Positions 54,929 through 64,000 of a stretch of DNA of 64,000 nucleotides are shown here, in pieces. Source of the stretch: Tagaea sp. CACIAM 22H2 (lineage in GTDB: Bacteria; Pseudomonadota; Alphaproteobacteria; CACIAM-22H2); contig PVXE01000012.1 of the NCBI GenBank assembly GCA_014444615.1, positions 16,714-80,713 on the forward strand, written 5' to 3'. The position numbers were made by a program, and so were the translations under genes. The notes under the pieces are model-generated. The model was not told the origin of the DNA, ran no database searches, and saw only the letters and a program-made list of their open reading frames with translations. Within the stretch, counting starts at the first letter, position 1. Each line of letters starts with the position of its first letter.

Positions 54929-55911
54929 TCGGCGGCCGCCTTGTGCGCATCGTCATAGAGCCAGCAGGCGACTTTCGTGTCGCCCACGGCGATCGGGTCG
55001 GGGCGTTCGGCGCGGCAGCGATCGAACGCCTTGGGGCAGCGCGGATTGAAGGCGCAGCCCTTCGGGATCGCGGTCAAACGCGGCATCGACCCGTCGATCT
55101 GGGCGAGCTTGGCCTCGTCGCCGCCAAGCTTCGGGATCGAGCCCATCAGCCCTTCGGTATAAGGATGCTTGGCGCGCTTGATGACGTCGCGCACCGGCCC
55201 GATCTCGGCGATGCGGCCCGCGTACATGACCGCGACGCGATCGGCCGTTTCGGCGATCACGCCCATATCGTGCGTGACCAGCATGACGGCCGCCCCGTGA
55301 TCGCGGCACAGGCGCTTCAGCAGCGTGATGATCTGCGCCTGGATCGACACGTCCAGCGCCGTCGTCGGCTCGTCCGCCACGATCAGGCGCGGATTGGCGC
55401 ACAAGGCGAGCGCAATCACCACGCGCTGGCGCATGCCGCCGGAGAACTGATGCGGATAATGGTCGATGCGCCGCTCGGCCGCCGGAATGCCGACTTCCTG
55501 CAGCAGCTTGATCGCGCGATCGCGCGCTTCGGCTTCCGAAACCTCCAGATGCGTGAGGATCGTTTCGGTGAGCTGCCGGCCGATCGTGTAGAGCGGGTTG
55601 AGCGAGGTCAGCGGGTCCTGGAAGATCGCGCCGATTTCCTTGCCCCGGATGCGGCGCATCTTCTCGTAGGGCAGATTGTCGATGCGCTGGCCGCCCAGGC
55701 GGATCTCGCCGCCCGCCACGCGGCCCGGCGGCTCCAACAGGCCGATGATCGCGGCCCCGGTCAGCGATTTGCCGGCCCCGGATTCGCCCACCACGCCCAG
55801 CACTTCGCCGGGCGCGATCGAGAACGACACGTCGTCGACCGCGACCAGCGTGCCGCGGCGCGTCGGAAACTCGACCCTTAGATTTTCGACTTCGAGCAAA
55901 TTCTGGGTCAT
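54925..55911 (-). CDS. Peptide/nickel-type ABC transporter ATP-binding subunit (DppD/OppD-like)
   Basis: 328 residues from ATG 55911 ([15 protein letters not shown]). Walker [11 protein letters not shown]-loop [12 protein letters not shown], signature [15 protein letters not shown], Walker [13 protein letters not shown], and the same Cys-rich C-terminal extension ([20 protein letters not shown]). The two ATPases form a heterodimer on the permeases encoded upstream. The frame is open 29 codons further upstream but those overlap the permease gene. Confidence 0.94.
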   Translation of the reverse strand: MTQNLLEVENLRVEFPTRRGTLVAVDDVSFSIAPGEVLGVVGESGAGKSLTGAAIIGLLEPPGRVAGGEIRLGGQRIDNLPYEKMRRIRGKEIGAIFQDPLTSLNPLYTIGRQLTETILTHLEVSEAEARDRAIKLLQEVGIPAAERRIDHYPHQFSGGMRQRVVIALALCANPRLIVADEPTTALDVSIQAQIITLLKRLCRDHGAAVMLVTHDMGVIAETADRVAVMYAGRIAEIGPVRDVIKRAKHPYTEGLMGSIPKLGGDEAKLAQIDGSMPRLTAIPKGCAFNPRCPKAFDRCRAERPDPIAVGDTKVACWLYDDAHKAAAE

Positions 55912-55915
55912 GGCG

Positions 55916-56833
55916 TCAACGCAGCTTCGGGTTAAGGGCGTCGCGCAGCCAATCGCCCAGCAGATTGACGGCAAGCACCATGATGACGAGGGCCGCACCC
56001 GGGAACACGGTGATCCACCATTCGCCCGAGAACAGGAAATTGTTCCCGATGCGGATCAGCGTGCCCAGCGACGGTTCGGTCGGCGGCACGCCCACGCCCA
56101 GGAACGACAGCGTCGCCTCGGTGATGATCGCCAAGGCGAGATGGATGGTCGCGATCACCAGCACCGGGCCCATCACATTGGGCAGCACGTGCTGGAACAT
56201 GATCGCGGCGGGATGGCGGCCGATTACCCGCGCGGCCTGGACGTATTCCTTGCTTTTCTCGACCAGGCACGAGCCGCGCACCGTGCGCGCGTACTGCACC
56301 CAGCCCGAGAAACCGATCGCCAGGATCAGCACGTAAAGCGCGATTTCGTGGTGCATTTCGCGCGGAATGACGATGCGCGCCACCCCGTCGATCAGCAGCG
56401 CGATCAGGATCGCGGGAAACGAAAGCTGCACGTCGGCGATGCGCATGATGATCGCGTCAACCGTGCCGCCCATATAACCCGCGACGAGGCCCAGGCCCAC
56501 GCCCAGCACCATCGCGAACACGACCGACAGGAAGCCGACGAGCAGCGACACGCGCGACCCGAACAGAATGGTCGAGAGCACGTCGCGGCCTTGCGTGTCG
56601 GTGCCCAGCGGATACTCGGGCATGCCGTCGGGCAGCCATACCGGGGGCAGCGACGCATCCATCAGATTGAGCTGGCGCAGATCGAACGGGTTCTGCGGCG
56701 CGATCCAGGGCGCGAAAATCGCACCCGCGAAGAACACGACGGTGACGAGCGCCGCGACCACCACGACGGGCGAGCGGCGGAAGCTGTAGAAAATATCGGA
56801 GTCGAGCGCGCGGCGGACGATATCCATGGCCAT
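55916..56833 (-). CDS. ABC transporter permease (DppC-like)
   Basis: 305 residues from ATG 56833 (MAMDIVRRALDSD). Six TM helices and an N-terminal OppC-type segment (LPDGMPEYPLGTDTQGRDVLS). The EAA loop region (ARVIGRHPAAIMFQHVLPNV) contacts the ATPases. Its start is two bases from the stop of the DppB-like gene. Long antisense-frame extensions of this ORF belong to the neighbouring permease. Confidence 0.93.
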   Translation of the reverse strand: MAMDIVRRALDSDIFYSFRRSPVVVVAALVTVVFFAGAIFAPWIAPQNPFDLRQLNLMDASLPPVWLPDGMPEYPLGTDTQGRDVLSTILFGSRVSLLVGFLSVVFAMVLGVGLGLVAGYMGGTVDAIIMRIADVQLSFPAILIALLIDGVARIVIPREMHHEIALYVLILAIGFSGWVQYARTVRGSCLVEKSKEYVQAARVIGRHPAAIMFQHVLPNVMGPVLVIATIHLALAIITEATLSFLGVGVPPTEPSLGTLIRIGNNFLFSGEWWITVFPGAALVIMVLAVNLLGDWLRDALNPKLR

Positions 56834-56835
56834 TC

Positions 56836-57831
56836 TCAATGTCCGCCGTGACCGCCGGCGGCACCCTTGTCGATGCGCAGGCGCGGATCGACAAGGTAGT
56901 ACAGCAGATCGACGACCAGATTGATCAGCACGAAGAAGAAGGCGATCAGCATCAGATAGGCGGCCATCACCGGCACATCGGCGGCCTGGACCGATTGGAT
57001 GAACAGGAAGCCCATGCCGGGCCACTGGAACACCGTCTCGGTCACGATCGCAAAGGCGATGATGCCGCCCAGCTGCAAACCGGTGATCGTGATGACGGGC
57101 ACGAGCGTGTTTTTGAGCGCGTGGCCGAAATTGATCGCGCGATTGCGAAGCCCGCGCGCACGCGCGAATTTGATGTAGTCGGTGCGCAGCACTTCCAGCA
57201 TCTCCGAGCGCACGAGGCGCATGATGAGGGTGAGCTGGAACAAGGCCAGCGTGATCGACGGCAGGATCAACGCGCGCAAGCCCGTGGGCGTCAGGAAACC
57301 CGTGGACCAGCCGCCGAGCTGCACGACGTCGCCGCGCCCGAAGGACGGCAGCCAGCCGAGGATGACCGAGAAGAACAGGATCAGCAGAATGCCGATCAGG
57401 AAGGTCGGCAGCGACACGCCGATCAGCGACACGCTGAGCAGCAGGCGCGCGAGCCAGCCGTCGCGGTTGAGGCCGCAATAGACGCCGAGCGGCACGCCCG
57501 CGGCCAAGGCCAGCACGGCGGCGCACAGCGAAAGCTCCAGCGTCGCGGGCAGGCGCTCGAGCAGCAATTCCGCGACCGGGCGCGCGAGGCGATAGGAGAT
57601 GCCGAATTCGCCCTGCGCGGCACCCGCGATGAAACGCGCGTATTGGATGAAGAAGGGCTGATCGAGGCCGAGATCCTGGATCAGGCGCTGACGGGCTTCC
57701 TGCGTGTAATCCTGCCCCAGCATGATGGAGACGGGATCGCCGACATAGGCGAACAGCGAGAAACCCACGAAGCCGACGGCCAGCATGACGAGCACGGCCT
57801 GGAGCAGTCGGCGGATGACGAATGCGATCAT
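56836..57831 (-). CDS. ABC transporter permease (DppB-like)
   Basis: 331 residues, polytopic. Start IAFVIRRLLQAVLVMLAVGFVGF, then the family pattern DLGLDQPFFIQYARFI, LPATLELSLCAAVLALAAGVPLG and the EAA loop YIKFARARGLRNRAINFGHALKNTLVPVITI. Together with the DppC-like protein it forms the channel for the peptide or other substrate brought by the binding protein encoded upstream. Confidence 0.94.
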   Translation of the reverse strand: MIAFVIRRLLQAVLVMLAVGFVGFSLFAYVGDPVSIMLGQDYTQEARQRLIQDLGLDQPFFIQYARFIAGAAQGEFGISYRLARPVAELLLERLPATLELSLCAAVLALAAGVPLGVYCGLNRDGWLARLLLSVSLIGVSLPTFLIGILLILFFSVILGWLPSFGRGDVVQLGGWSTGFLTPTGLRALILPSITLALFQLTLIMRLVRSEMLEVLRTDYIKFARARGLRNRAINFGHALKNTLVPVITITGLQLGGIIAFAIVTETVFQWPGMGFLFIQSVQAADVPVMAAYLMLIAFFFVLINLVVDLLYYLVDPRLRIDKGAAGGHGGH

Positions 57832-57846
57832 GATGCTTGCATATAG

Positions 57847-57889
57847 GCCGGAATTCCCCGGCGGCGAGGTCGCCGCCGGGGCTTCCGGC
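57847..57889 (-). promoter_or_regulatory. Very strong intercistronic hairpin between binding protein and permease genes
   Basis: Twelve-base perfect stem (57856-57867 with 57870-57881, two-base loop) with a second seven-base outer stem GCCGGAA / TTCCGGC (57847-57853 with 57883-57889). No T run follows, so it is not a usual terminator. Position right after the binding-protein stop suggests a 3' barrier that stabilises that part of the mRNA and lowers downstream expression, as known for malE and similar operons. Confidence 0.7.
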
Positions 57890-57895
57890 GAAGGC

Positions 57896-59500
57896 TCAGT
57901 TGACCTTCACCCACTTCACTTCGAGCTGATTGTCCGCGCGATGCACGACGTCGATGTTCGACCGCATCGCCCAGGGGATCACCTGGTGGTGCAGCGGAAT
58001 ATGCGGAATGCGGTCGTGATAGAGCTTGTTGACCTGTGCGATCAACGCGCGGCGCGCATCCGCGTTGGTTTCGAGCTTGATCTTGTCGATCAGCGCGTCG
58101 AAATCGGGATCGGAGAAGCGGCCGTGGTTCCACGTGCCGTTGCCCGGCTGACCGTCCTTGGTGCGCAGCAGCGCCTGCAAGGAATAGAGCGCGTCGTAGG
58201 TCGGGACGCCCCAGCCCAGTAGATAGAGCGACGTGTCGTCGCGCTGGATCTTGGGGAAGTAGGTCGCGAGCGGCTGGGCCAGCAGATTGACCTTGATGCC
58301 GATCTGCGACCACATCGCGACCAGCGCTTGGCAGATCGCTTCGTCGTTGATGTAGCGGTTGTTCGGGCAGTCGAGCGTGACTTCGAACCCGTCGGGATAG
58401 CCCGCTTCGCGCATCATGCGCCGCGCGGCGTTAAGGTCGAAGGGATAGCGCTTGTCCTCGGCCTTCGAATAGCCGTTGACCGCGTCGGGATAGAGCGAGC
58501 CGGTGTTGACCGACTGGCCGCGCATGACGCGGGTGTGGATCGCGTCGATATTGATGGCCTGATACATGGCCGTGCGCACGCGGATGTCCTTGAAGGGGTT
58601 GCGCCCCTTTACCGACGAATAGAGCAATTCGTCGCGGCTGGTGTCGAACGACATGAAAATCGTGCGCACTTCGGGGCCGATCACGACCTTCAGGCCCTGG
58701 GCCGCCTGCAGCTGCGGCACGTCCTGCACCGGCGGATCGAGGATGAAGTCGATTTCGCCCGAGCGCAAAGCGGCCGTGCGCGTCGCGGCCGAGGCGATCG
58801 GCTGGAACACGATTTCCGTCACGTTGGATTCGCGCGCGGCGTTGTTCCACCAATTCGGATTCTGGGCGAGCACCGTGCGCACGTCCGGCTCGCGGCTACG
58901 CACGACGAAGGGACCCGTGCCCATCGCGTTGCGGCCCGTGAACGCTTCCTCGCGGCCGCGCACGTTCTGCGGACGCGTGGCGTTGTTCGCCTGCGACCAT
59001 TCCAGATCCATCATGTAGACCTGGGTCAGCTTGTCGATCAGAACGGGATCGGGAATCTTGGTGATGATATCGACGGTCAGGTCGTTGACCTTGACCGCTT
59101 CGCCGATCGTGTCGGTGAAGATGCCGTATTGCGAAAATTCGTGCAGCGAACGCTGGATCGAATAGACGACGTCGTCGGCGTTGAACGCGTTGCCGTTCGA
59201 GAACTTCACGTTCGGGCGCAGCGTGAAGCGCCAGCGCGTCGGCTCCAGCTGTTGCCACGACGCGGCGAGGCCGGGCTCGATCTCCAGTTTCTTGCCGCGG
59301 AACACCAGCGGCTCGTAGATCTGGCGCAGCAGTAGCGTGACGTTGCCGGCGTTCTGCGAATGCGGGTCCATCGTGTTCGCGTCGCCCGACACGGACATGC
59401 GGAACGTGCGCGCATCGGCGGTGGTGGCGGCCGCGCTCAATAGCGCAACGGCGCCCGCAGCGAATGCGAGACGGGCCATACGGCCCAGTTTGGTGGCCAT
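57896..59500 (-). CDS. Peptide/nickel-type ABC transporter substrate-binding protein (SBP family 5)
   Basis: 534-residue periplasmic binding protein. Signal peptide ARLAFAAGAVALLSAAATTADA, then TFRMSVSGDANTMDPHSQNAGN and IYEPLVFRGKKLEIEPGLAASWQ, typical of family 5. The C-terminal part has ALYSLQALLRTKDGQPGNGTWNHGRFSDPDFDALID. No lipobox, so soluble. First gene of the operon SBP - permease - permease - ATPase - ATPase. Ligand cannot be read from sequence; peptides, nickel or opines are all possible. Confidence 0.93.
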   Translation of the reverse strand: MATKLGRMARLAFAAGAVALLSAAATTADARTFRMSVSGDANTMDPHSQNAGNVTLLLRQIYEPLVFRGKKLEIEPGLAASWQQLEPTRWRFTLRPNVKFSNGNAFNADDVVYSIQRSLHEFSQYGIFTDTIGEAVKVNDLTVDIITKIPDPVLIDKLTQVYMMDLEWSQANNATRPQNVRGREEAFTGRNAMGTGPFVVRSREPDVRTVLAQNPNWWNNAARESNVTEIVFQPIASAATRTAALRSGEIDFILDPPVQDVPQLQAAQGLKVVIGPEVRTIFMSFDTSRDELLYSSVKGRNPFKDIRVRTAMYQAINIDAIHTRVMRGQSVNTGSLYPDAVNGYSKAEDKRYPFDLNAARRMMREAGYPDGFEVTLDCPNNRYINDEAICQALVAMWSQIGIKVNLLAQPLATYFPKIQRDDTSLYLLGWGVPTYDALYSLQALLRTKDGQPGNGTWNHGRFSDPDFDALIDKIKLETNADARRALIAQVNKLYHDRIPHIPLHHQVIPWAMRSNIDVVHRADNQLEVKWVKVN

Positions 59501-59805
59501 TTCGGTCTCCTCAGTTGTGGGACGCCGTCCTGTTCAGCCGGCGTCCGGGGATCGGGGGCTCCCGGAAGCGTCCGGATCGCGAGCCCGGCGTGGCTGGCAA
59601 CTTCCTTGCCAGATTTTTGTGCCACAACCGGACCGCAACCCGAATGCACATTTGTTAGCGCGTCCGTCAGGGAAATGAAACCGATCTTGGCGCGCGGCGA
59701 CGTGCCGCATGGCGTTAACCTTATGCCCCTGCGAACGTCCCCGGAACGCGCGACAAAGCCCGGTGTCTTGCGCTAGAGTTTCCCCCTCATCGGGAGCTTG
59801 AACAC
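59501..59805. other. Divergent intergenic region between the ABC operon and the aminotransferase gene
   Basis: Contains hairpin GGACGCCG/CGGCGTCC (59520-59546) in what would be the 5' leader of the binding-protein mRNA, and CTGGCAA/TTGCCAG (59594-59612) followed on the plus strand by ATTTTTG, which looks like a rightward terminator although no rightward gene precedes it. The aminotransferase promoter must lie in the right part; no clear hexamers were found. No ORF. Confidence 0.4.
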
Positions 59806-61203
59806 ATGAACGACCAACGCCCGCGCGGCAATTCCTTGGCCGCGCGCGATATCGCCGCCCTCGTCCACCCCTATACCAATCTGCGCGCCTTCCAGACGGA
59901 CGGCCCGCTGATGATGACGAAGGGCCGCGGCGTGTTCGTCGCCGACGATACCGGCAAGGAATATCTGGAAGGCATGGCGGGTTTGTGGTGCGCGTCGTTG
60001 GGCTTCGACGAGAAGCGCTTGGCCGACGCCGCCGCCAAGCAAATGCGCGAGTTGCCCTATTACCATATTTTCGCTGGTAAATCGCACGAGCCAGGCGTCG
60101 TGCTGGCCGAGATGCTGAAGGAGATCAGCCCGGTCCCGATGTCGAAAGTGCTGTTCGCGGGTTCGGGCTCCGAAGCCAACGACACGGCGATCAAGCTCGT
60201 CTGGTACGTGTCGAACGCGCTGGGCAAGCCCAAGAAGAAAAAGATCCTGTCGCGCGACAAGGCCTATCACGGCGTCACCATCGCCTCGGCCTCGCTCACG
60301 CGCCTGCCCGCCAACCAGCGCGATTTCGATTTGCCGATCTTCCCGGTCGCCTATGCGCAGACGCCGCATCACTATAAGCATGCGCTGCCCGGCGAAAGCG
60401 AAGAAGCTTTCGCCACGCGCTTGGCCGAGGATCTCGAAAAGCTGATTCTGGCCGAAGACCCCGAGACGATCGCCGCGATGTTCGCCGAGCCGATCATGGG
60501 GGCGGGCGGCGTGATCGTGCCGCCCAAAGGCTATTTCCCCAAGATCCAGGCGGTTCTGAAGAAATACGACATTCTGCTGGTCGCCGACGAAGTGATCTGC
60601 GGCTTCGGGCGCACGGGTAATATGTGGGGCACGCAAAGCTTCGACATGAAGCCCGACATCATCACCTGCGCGAAGGCGTTGTCGTCGGCCTATCTGCCGA
60701 TCTCGGCGGTCATGATCTCCGAACCGATTTGGGAGATCATGGTCAAGCAGTCGGAAAAGATCGGCACGTTCGGCCACGGCTACACCTATACGGCGCATCC
60801 GGTACCCGCCGCCGTCGCGATCGAAACGCTGAAGATCTATGCCGAACGCGACATCGTCGGCCATGTGCGCGAGTTGGCGCCCCGGCTGCAGAAAGGTCTC
60901 AAAGCGCTCGAATCGCACAGACTGGTCGGCGAATCGCAAGGCATGGGCCTGATCGGCGCGCTGCAATTGATGAAGGACAAGGCGTCGAAAACCTTCTTCG
61001 AGCCTGCCCAGCCCGCCGCCGTTCTGGTCGGCAAGGCGTGCGAAAACGCCGGTTTGATCGTGCGCCCGCTGTTCGACAATCGCGTGGCGGTTTGCCCGCC
61101 TTTGATCATCACGGCGGCGGAGATCGACGAGTTGCTCGCGCGCCTGAAGCGCGGCCTGGACGACGGCTTGGCCGCGATCGAGGCGAAGGGCCTGTTGACG
61201 TGA
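59806..61203 (+). CDS. Class III aminotransferase (aspartate aminotransferase family)
   Basis: 465-residue PLP enzyme of the omega-amino-acid:pyruvate group. Seen: [75 protein letters not shown] and [19 protein letters not shown] with PLP lysine Lys290. Probably transfers amino groups from putrescine-like amines or omega-amino acids to pyruvate or similar acceptors. It diverges from the ABC transporter operon and precedes hemA by 85 bases; a glutamine-synthetase-like gene lies beyond. Confidence 0.93.
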   Translation: MNDQRPRGNSLAARDIAALVHPYTNLRAFQTDGPLMMTKGRGVFVADDTGKEYLEGMAGLWCASLGFDEKRLADAAAKQMRELPYYHIFAGKSHEPGVVLAEMLKEISPVPMSKVLFAGSGSEANDTAIKLVWYVSNALGKPKKKKILSRDKAYHGVTIASASLTRLPANQRDFDLPIFPVAYAQTPHHYKHALPGESEEAFATRLAEDLEKLILAEDPETIAAMFAEPIMGAGGVIVPPKGYFPKIQAVLKKYDILLVADEVICGFGRTGNMWGTQSFDMKPDIITCAKALSSAYLPISAVMISEPIWEIMVKQSEKIGTFGHGYTYTAHPVPAAVAIETLKIYAERDIVGHVRELAPRLQKGLKALESHRLVGESQGMGLIGALQLMKDKASKTFFEPAQPAAVLVGKACENAGLIVRPLFDNRVAVCPPLIITAAEIDELLARLKRGLDDGLAAIEAKGLLT

Positions 61204-61288
61204 ATCAAAGCGGTCGGCACGGATTTTAAGGGAATATCCGGCGCATTCCGGGGTGAACCCTGGAAGGCCGGCGGGAGCGAGTACCAAG

Positions 61289-62524
61289 ATGCGGCGCGAC
61301 TATGACGGGGCATTCGCCCAATCGATCGACAGATTGAAGGCCGAAGGGCGCTATCGCGTCTTCGCCGATCTGGAGCGTATTTGCGGCGCCTTCCCGCGCG
61401 CCTCGTGGCATTCGCCCGAGGGCATGCGCGAAGTCATCGTGTGGTGCTCGAACGACTATCTCGGCATGGGCCAGCACCCCAAAGTGCTCGCCGCGATGAA
61501 GGCGACGGTCGAAGCGAACGGTGCGGGTGCGGGCGGTACGCGCAATATCTCCGGCACCAACCATCAGCATATTCTGCTCGAACAAGCGCTCGCCGATCTG
61601 CACGCCAAGCCCGCTGCCCTCATCTTCACCTCGGGCTACAACGCCAACGAGGCGACGCTGTCGTCCTTCGGCAAGCTGCTGCCCAGCCTCGTCATCCTGT
61701 CGGACGAGCTCAACCACGCGTCGATGATCGAGGGCATCAAGCATTCGGGTGCGGAAAAGCGCATCTTCAAGCACAACGATGCCGACGATCTCGAACGCCA
61801 GCTCGCGGCGATCGACCCGGCCCGGCCCAAGCTGATCGCCTTCGAAAGCGTCTATTCGATGGACGGCGACGTGTCGCCGATCCATCGCTTCTGCGATCTC
61901 GCCGAGAAATACGACGCGATGACCTATCTCGACGAGGTTCACGCGGTCGGCCTCTATGGTGCGCGCGGGGCTGGCGTGGCCGAGCGCGAAAACGCGATGC
62001 AGCGCCTGGACGTGATCCAAGGCACGCTCGCCAAGGGTTTCGGCGTGGTCGGCGGCTATATCGCCTCCACCGTCGCGCTGTGCGACGCGGTGCGCAGCCA
62101 TGCGCCCGGCTTCATCTTCTCGAGCTCGATGCCGCCGGTCATCGCTGCGGGTGCGCGCGCCGCGATCGAGCATCTCAAAACCTCGACCGTCGAACGCGCG
62201 CAACTCGCCGAACGTGCCGCGCGCCTCAAGGCGAAATTCGCCGAAGCCAATCTGCCGGTCATGCCGTCGGCCACGCATATCGTGCCGCTGATGGTGGGCG
62301 ACGCGCGCGCCTGCAAACAAGCGTCGGACGAGTTGCTCACCCGCCACGGCATCTATGTCCAGCCGATCAACTACCCGACGGTGCCCCGCGGAACGGAACG
62401 CCTGCGCTTCACCGCCACGCCCTTCCACGACGACGGCCTGATGGACGCGCTGGTCGTGGCGGTGGACGAGGTTTGGACGCGCCTGCAGCTGCGCCGCCAA
62501 TACCGCCCGCTGGCGGCCGAGTAG
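61289..62524 (+). CDS. hemA: 5-aminolevulinate synthase
   Basis: 411-residue PLP enzyme condensing glycine and succinyl-CoA to 5-aminolevulinate, the alphaproteobacterial (Shemin) route to haem and cobalamin. Seen: [78 protein letters not shown], and [14 protein letters not shown] with PLP lysine Lys249. Start ATG 61289 behind GGGAGCGAG; an upstream ATG at 61253 would add 12 residues. A dyad with no T run follows at 62555-62574. Confidence 0.96.
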   Translation: MRRDYDGAFAQSIDRLKAEGRYRVFADLERICGAFPRASWHSPEGMREVIVWCSNDYLGMGQHPKVLAAMKATVEANGAGAGGTRNISGTNHQHILLEQALADLHAKPAALIFTSGYNANEATLSSFGKLLPSLVILSDELNHASMIEGIKHSGAEKRIFKHNDADDLERQLAAIDPARPKLIAFESVYSMDGDVSPIHRFCDLAEKYDAMTYLDEVHAVGLYGARGAGVAERENAMQRLDVIQGTLAKGFGVVGGYIASTVALCDAVRSHAPGFIFSSSMPPVIAAGARAAIEHLKTSTVERAQLAERAARLKAKFAEANLPVMPSATHIVPLMVGDARACKQASDELLTRHGIYVQPINYPTVPRGTERLRFTATPFHDDGLMDALVVAVDEVWTRLQLRRQYRPLAAE

Positions 62525-62554
62525 GAATCATTACCGTTTCGTGACGGCACCCCT

Positions 62555-62574
62555 CGACCGGCGGCGGCCGGTCG
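62555..62574 (+). terminator. GC-rich hairpin after hemA
   Basis: Eight-base perfect stem CGACCGGC / GCCGGTCG with a GGCG loop. No T tract follows, so it may end the hemA transcript only with Rho or may serve as a leader structure of the glutamine-synthetase-like gene. Confidence 0.35.
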
Positions 62575-62631
62575 GGCATTCTCCCGTTTCAGCGCGCCGA
62601 CCGAACCAGGCGCCGGGGGGTCTTCCGTTCC

Positions 62632-63999
62632 ATGCAAACACGCTCCGTCAAAACCGCCGAAGACGCGGCGGAACTGATCGCCGAACGCGCGATCGACAAC
62701 GTGAAGGTCGGCGTTTTCGACGTCGACGGCATCATGCGCGGCAAGTACATGTCGCGCGAAAAATTTCTCTCGGCGCTCAAATCCGGCTTCGGGTTCTGCG
62801 ACGTGGTGCTGGGCTGGGATTCGAACGACCAGCTTTACGACAACGTCAAATACACGGGCTGGCACACGGCCTATCCCGATGCGCCCGTGCGCTTGGTGCC
62901 CGATACGTGCCGCGAATTGCCGCTGGAACCGTCGACCGTGCTGTTCCTGGGCGAATTCGCGCAGAAGGCCGAAGGCGTATGCCCGCGCGGCGCCTTGCGC
63001 CGCGTGCTGAATCGCGCGTCGGACATGGGCTATTCGGTCATGTCGGCGGCGGAATTCGAATTCTTCGTGTTCGACGAAACGCCGTTCTCGGTGCGTGAGA
63101 AGCACTACAAAAATCTGCGCACCATCACGCCGGGCTTCTACGGCTATTCGGTCCTGCGCAGCTCGGTGCATGCCGAGTTCTATCACGGCCTGCTCGACAC
63201 GATGCGCAAGATGGACGTCGCACTCGAAGGCCTGCACACCGAAACGGGTGCGGGCGTGCTGGAAGCCGCGATCACGGTCGACGAAGCACTCGCCTCGGCC
63301 GACAAGGCGGCATTGTTCAAGACCTTCACCAAGATCTACGCCGAACGTCAGAACAAGATGGTGACGTTCATGGCGAAATGGTCGCATGACTGGCCCGGCC
63401 AATCGGGCCATCTGCACGTGTCGCTGAAGGACAAGAACGGCGATCCGGTGTTCCACGACGCCAAGAAGCCGCATTCGATGTCCGACACGATGCGCTGGTT
63501 CGTCGGCGGGCAGCAGCGTTTGATGCCCGAATTGCTGGCGATGGTCGCGTGCACGGTGAACAGCTACACGCGCCTGATCCCCGGTTTCTGGGCGCCGACC
63601 GCGTCGATGTGGGGGGTCGAGAACCGCACCACGGCGCTGCGCGTGATTCCGGGCAGCCCCAAATCGCAGCGCGTCGAATATCGCGTGGCCGCCGCCGACA
63701 TCAACCCGTACATTGCCTTCGCCGCCGCGATCGGCTCGGGGCTGTGGGGCATCGAGAACAAAATTGAGCCGCCGCCGCCGGTCGAAGGCAACGCCTACGC
63801 GGTCGAGCCGAACCCGAAGGACAATCTGCCGCGCAGCCTGGGCGATGCGGCTTCACGCCTCGCCGCCAGCAAGGTCGCGCGCGATTTGTTCGGCGACGAA
63901 TTCGTCGAGCATTACGCCGCGACCCGCGATTGGGAGCAGCGCGAATACAACAAGGCGATCACCGACTGGCAGCACGCCCGTTATTTCGAAATCATCTGA
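62632..63999 (+). CDS. Glutamine synthetase family protein (gamma-glutamyl-amine ligase-like)
   Basis: 455 residues, complete just before the window edge. The glutamine-synthetase catalytic domain is visible: SAAEFEFFVFDET, LHTETGAGVLEAAI, NKMVTFMAKWSHDWPGQSGHLHVSL (metal- and ATP-binding His) and PGFWAPTASMWGVENRTTALRV. The N-terminal half VKVGVFDVDGIMRGKYMS is that of GlnA-like proteins (GlnT/PuuA group) rather than of true GlnA. It likely ligates glutamate to an amine such as putrescine or ethanolamine. With the class III aminotransferase nearby this hints at amine catabolism, but hemA lies in between. Confidence 0.88.
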   Translation: MQTRSVKTAEDAAELIAERAIDNVKVGVFDVDGIMRGKYMSREKFLSALKSGFGFCDVVLGWDSNDQLYDNVKYTGWHTAYPDAPVRLVPDTCRELPLEPSTVLFLGEFAQKAEGVCPRGALRRVLNRASDMGYSVMSAAEFEFFVFDETPFSVREKHYKNLRTITPGFYGYSVLRSSVHAEFYHGLLDTMRKMDVALEGLHTETGAGVLEAAITVDEALASADKAALFKTFTKIYAERQNKMVTFMAKWSHDWPGQSGHLHVSLKDKNGDPVFHDAKKPHSMSDTMRWFVGGQQRLMPELLAMVACTVNSYTRLIPGFWAPTASMWGVENRTTALRVIPGSPKSQRVEYRVAAADINPYIAFAAAIGSGLWGIENKIEPPPPVEGNAYAVEPNPKDNLPRSLGDAASRLAASKVARDLFGDEFVEHYAATRDWEQREYNKAITDWQHARYFEII

Positions 64000-64000
64000 C

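Overview
The window is GC-rich, densely coded bacterial DNA that reads as the chromosome of an alphaproteobacterium. The ALAS-type hemA, a GapR/DUF2312 protein, a two-ORF methionine synthase, an ELM1-family protein, DUF1178 and a trxB-LysR pair next to a divergent Lrp gene all point that way. A Rhodospirillales-like lineage is the best guess, but there is no rRNA in the window to fix it. I see no phage, transposase, integrase or CRISPR array.

Layout from left to right. (1) 1-4.7 kb, leftward: a methionine-cycle operon of an ArsR-methyltransferase fusion regulator, metF, and a methionine synthase split into two ORFs; the second runs off the left edge. Paired dyads lie in front of the regulator. 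(2) 5.0-6.5 kb: mlaA-mlaC for phospholipid traffic. (3) 6.5-9.5 kb: ettA and a His-rich COG0523 metallochaperone. (4) 9.6-17.1 kb: a locus resembling the acetate-uptake neighbourhood of other proteobacteria, with a membrane-anchored DnaQ-like exonuclease, a CBS/DUF294 protein, an MHS-family transporter with a large extra loop, and DUF4212 plus a sodium:solute symporter. (5) 17-20.2 kb: small membrane proteins, an SMP-30 lactonase, a tRNA with anticodon CAU and a lipoprotein. (6) 20.2-26 kb: rpoD, dnaG, yqeY and a DUF2817 peptidase-like gene. (7) 26-27.7 kb: a TPR protein and msrP; its likely partner msrQ lies about 16 kb away at 43.7-44.5 kb.

(8) 27.7-37.3 kb is the main accessory region and appears devoted to surface glycan synthesis or decoration. 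It holds an unrecognised 641-residue protein coupled to a glycosyltransferase, a GNAT enzyme, two 2OG-Fe(II) oxygenases, a TPR-glycosyltransferase, and an MBOAT O-acyltransferase with an SGNH partner. A fossil of a second MBOAT gene tail (32.2 kb) shows that an MBOAT-oxygenase unit was once duplicated here. (9) 37.3-37.5 kb: a run of four hairpins ending in a T tract, read leftward, is a good candidate for an undescribed small RNA.

(10) 37.7-46.7 kb: LysR and trxB, ELM1, Lrp, DUF1178, a methyltransferase, two AhpD-like proteins, a UDP-sugar epimerase, msrQ, a PNPOx-like protein and a second LysR. (11) 46.8-53.8 kb: a trp leader peptide with three Trp codons in front of a fused trpE-trpG, then a fused indolepyruvate ferredoxin oxidoreductase, DUF429 and GapR. 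(12) 53.9-59.5 kb: a complete peptide/nickel-type ABC transporter operon. (13) 59.8-64 kb: a class III aminotransferase, hemA and a glutamine-synthetase-like enzyme.

Most genes are housekeeping. The parts that most deserve follow-up are the sRNA candidate, the trp leader, the MBOAT relic within the glycan region, and the operator dyads at the methionine and LysR loci.
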